DNA of 48,800 nt from Acidithiobacillus concretivorus (lineage in GTDB: Bacteria > Pseudomonadota > Gammaproteobacteria > Acidithiobacillales > Acidithiobacillaceae): contig NZ_JABELD010000051.1 in NCBI RefSeq assembly GCF_018853445.1, positions 1 through 48,800 on the forward strand, in the 5' to 3' direction. The position numbers and the translations under genes were made by a program. Positions 47,807 to 48,800 of the stretch are shown one piece after another; position 1 is the first letter of the stretch, and every line of letters begins with the position of its first letter. Below the pieces are notes generated by a model, which did no database searches, was not told the origin of the DNA, and saw only the letters and a program-made list of their open reading frames with translations.

Positions 47807-48483
47807 TTTTCGATGCAATTATTCCTGGCGCGATTCTGTTCAGCATCGGCGGGCGCTTTCTGCGTCGCCAACTGAAAGGCGACATGGGCGAACAATCTGT
47901 GTCACTGACCATTCGGGGTATGGGCTTGCCCATCCAGAACAATGTCACGATTCCGGGGAAAAGGGGGCTAACCCAGATAGACCATCTGGTACTCACCCGT
48001 TCGGCTATCGTGGTACTGGAAACCAAGAACTACAGTGGCTCTCTTTACGATAATGGCAGAGGGAAGGGCGGTAGCTGGATCCAGAAGTTCCCCAGCGGGA
48101 AGCAAAACAACCTGCATAACCCACTGGACCAGAACTATGGGCACATCAAGTCGGTAGGAACGATAGTGCCGGGGGTTCCCGTGACCGGATTTGTGGTCCT
48201 CGCTGGATCCGCATCTTTTCCCAACGGGGTGCCGGACGGCGTGCTCATGCTTCGTGATCTGAAGCGGAAGCTGAAAGAAATGGATCGAGGGGAAGGCCCG
48301 AATCCAGCATCCATACAGGATGCCTGGAACAAGCTACAGCAGGTAGATCAGCGTGATAGTGCTTCGCATCGAGAGCAGATGCGGCAAGTCACCGGTGGCG
48401 GGATGACTTATTGGCTGCAGGCAGGAGCACCATGGCTTACCGGGGCGGGGGTGGCTTTGGTACTGGGCGGATTTTTCCTGTGA
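47803..48483 (+). CDS. NERD-domain protein with C-terminal membrane segment
   Basis: The protein has 226 residues from GTG 47803, overlapping the preceding stop. An N-terminal hydrophobic stretch is followed by the NERD (nuclease-related) domain: LKGDMGEQSVSLTIRGM, TQIDHLVLTRSAIVVLETKN (the I-D-H and E-T-K catalytic-like residues) and GSWIQKFPSGK. The C-terminus is another hydrophobic segment (APWLTGAGVALVLGGFFL). NERD domains are PD-(D/E)xK-like and common on mobile elements; a DNA-processing role is likely but unproven. Confidence 0.82.
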   Translation: MIFDAIIPGAILFSIGGRFLRRQLKGDMGEQSVSLTIRGMGLPIQNNVTIPGKRGLTQIDHLVLTRSAIVVLETKNYSGSLYDNGRGKGGSWIQKFPSGKQNNLHNPLDQNYGHIKSVGTIVPGVPVTGFVVLAGSASFPNGVPDGVLMLRDLKRKLKEMDRGEGPNPASIQDAWNKLQQVDQRDSASHREQMRQVTGGGMTYWLQAGAPWLTGAGVALVLGGFFL

Positions 48484-48737
48484 CCCGCTTAATCTGGTTG
48501 GCCGAGATCGTTTCTTCTTTATTCGCGCTCCTTGGCGCTATAGTTTGTCTGGGCATCGGCATATATCTCCTTTGGGCGGGCGGCGAATCAATCCGCCTTG
48601 CAGAACTGGTTGTAGCCTTAATGCTTTTTGCGATGGCTTTTATGGAGGTGTTCATCTCACGATCTCTGTCAACCACTCCCCCTAACCGATGTCGGTATAG
48701 GCGGAGCTTGCAAGGCGGTACGCAGGCTCATGGTTGA
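48480..48737 (+). CDS. Small membrane protein
   Basis: The protein has 85 residues from GTG 48480, overlapping the previous stop (GTGA). Two hydrophobic helices (EIVSSLFALLGAIVCLGIGI and AELVVALMLFAMAFMEVFI) are followed by a basic tail. No family recognised; coupled to the NERD gene. Confidence 0.5.
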   Translation: MTRLIWLAEIVSSLFALLGAIVCLGIGIYLLWAGGESIRLAELVVALMLFAMAFMEVFISRSLSTTPPNRCRYRRSLQGGTQAHG

Positions 48738-48762
48738 CCAGGCTCAGTGAACGGAGTGATCC

Positions 48763-48800
48763 GTGAACTACGTTATTGGGGTCATGACACCCTGGAATGC
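48763..48800 (+). CDS. Possible start of the next gene, cut by the window edge
   Basis: GTG 48763 has GGAG 6 bases upstream and opens MNYVIGVMTPWNA before the sequence ends. Too little is visible to identify a product. Confidence 0.3.
   Translation, partial: MNYVIGVMTPWN

Noticed and set aside
1-48800. tRNA or rRNA genes as the integration target
   Set aside because: None seen in the window; the junction is at the mutS 5' end instead.

Overview
The window looks like the left end of a large integrative and conjugative element (ICE) in a Gram-negative bacterium. The MutS sequence and the style of the accessory genes suggest an Acidithiobacillus-like proteobacterium, but this is an inference made without any database search. 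Host DNA is confined to the first ~2.45 kb: the end of an IS66-family element (1-125) that has cut off the 3' end of mutS (122-2452, minus strand). A tyrosine integrase (2499-3467, minus) starts the element and reads toward mutS. Only ~46 bp lie between int and mutS, and they carry three phased TGTCTAA repeats, the likely attachment region.

3.4-10.4 kb is the regulation and replication module. It has a small excisionase-like gene, a divergent CI/Cro-type repressor pair with a palindromic operator candidate, five 12-bp iteron-like repeats followed by a DnaT/DnaD-like initiator, a DnaC-like helicase loader and a type IA topoisomerase. An MqsRA toxin-antitoxin pair with an overlapping promoter and palindrome follows. 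A cluster of three DnaA-box sequences lies at 10.385-10.434 kb.

10.4-16.3 kb is a cargo and edge module: a VirB1-like lytic transglycosylase, an HExxH membrane peptidase, small secreted and hypothetical proteins, a MoxR/CbbQ-type AAA ATPase, and a 340-residue protein resembling the N-terminal half of TnpB/Cas12 proteins but with no recognisable nuclease triad. It also holds an unexplained array of seven short hairpins (12442-12580) and two minus-strand transcription units built with the same upstream element and the same 38-bp terminator.

16.3-48.8 kb is one long, mostly plus-strand, translationally coupled transfer operon set encoding an F-type type IV secretion system: traL, traE, traK, traB, traV, a VirB2/TraA-like pilin, traC, trbI, an S26 peptidase, a trbC-traW fusion, traU and traN. 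Three features depart from the F plasmid. (1) A GspE/PilB-type ATPase sits inside the cluster. (2) There is a dedicated thiol-redox set: DsbG-like, DsbA-like and DsbB-like proteins plus two DsbG-fold paralogues that have lost both redox cysteines. (3) There is a modular surface-recognition set: one beta-sandwich, lectin-like module appears in TraN, in a secreted 427-residue protein and in a protein whose N-terminus is a pilin. A CxC-type cysteine repeat is shared by that pilin fusion and a secreted neighbour. TraG, TraH, TraD and the relaxase are not seen, so the element presumably continues past 48.8 kb. The last 4 kb hold small membrane proteins, a winged-helix-like protein and a NERD-domain protein.
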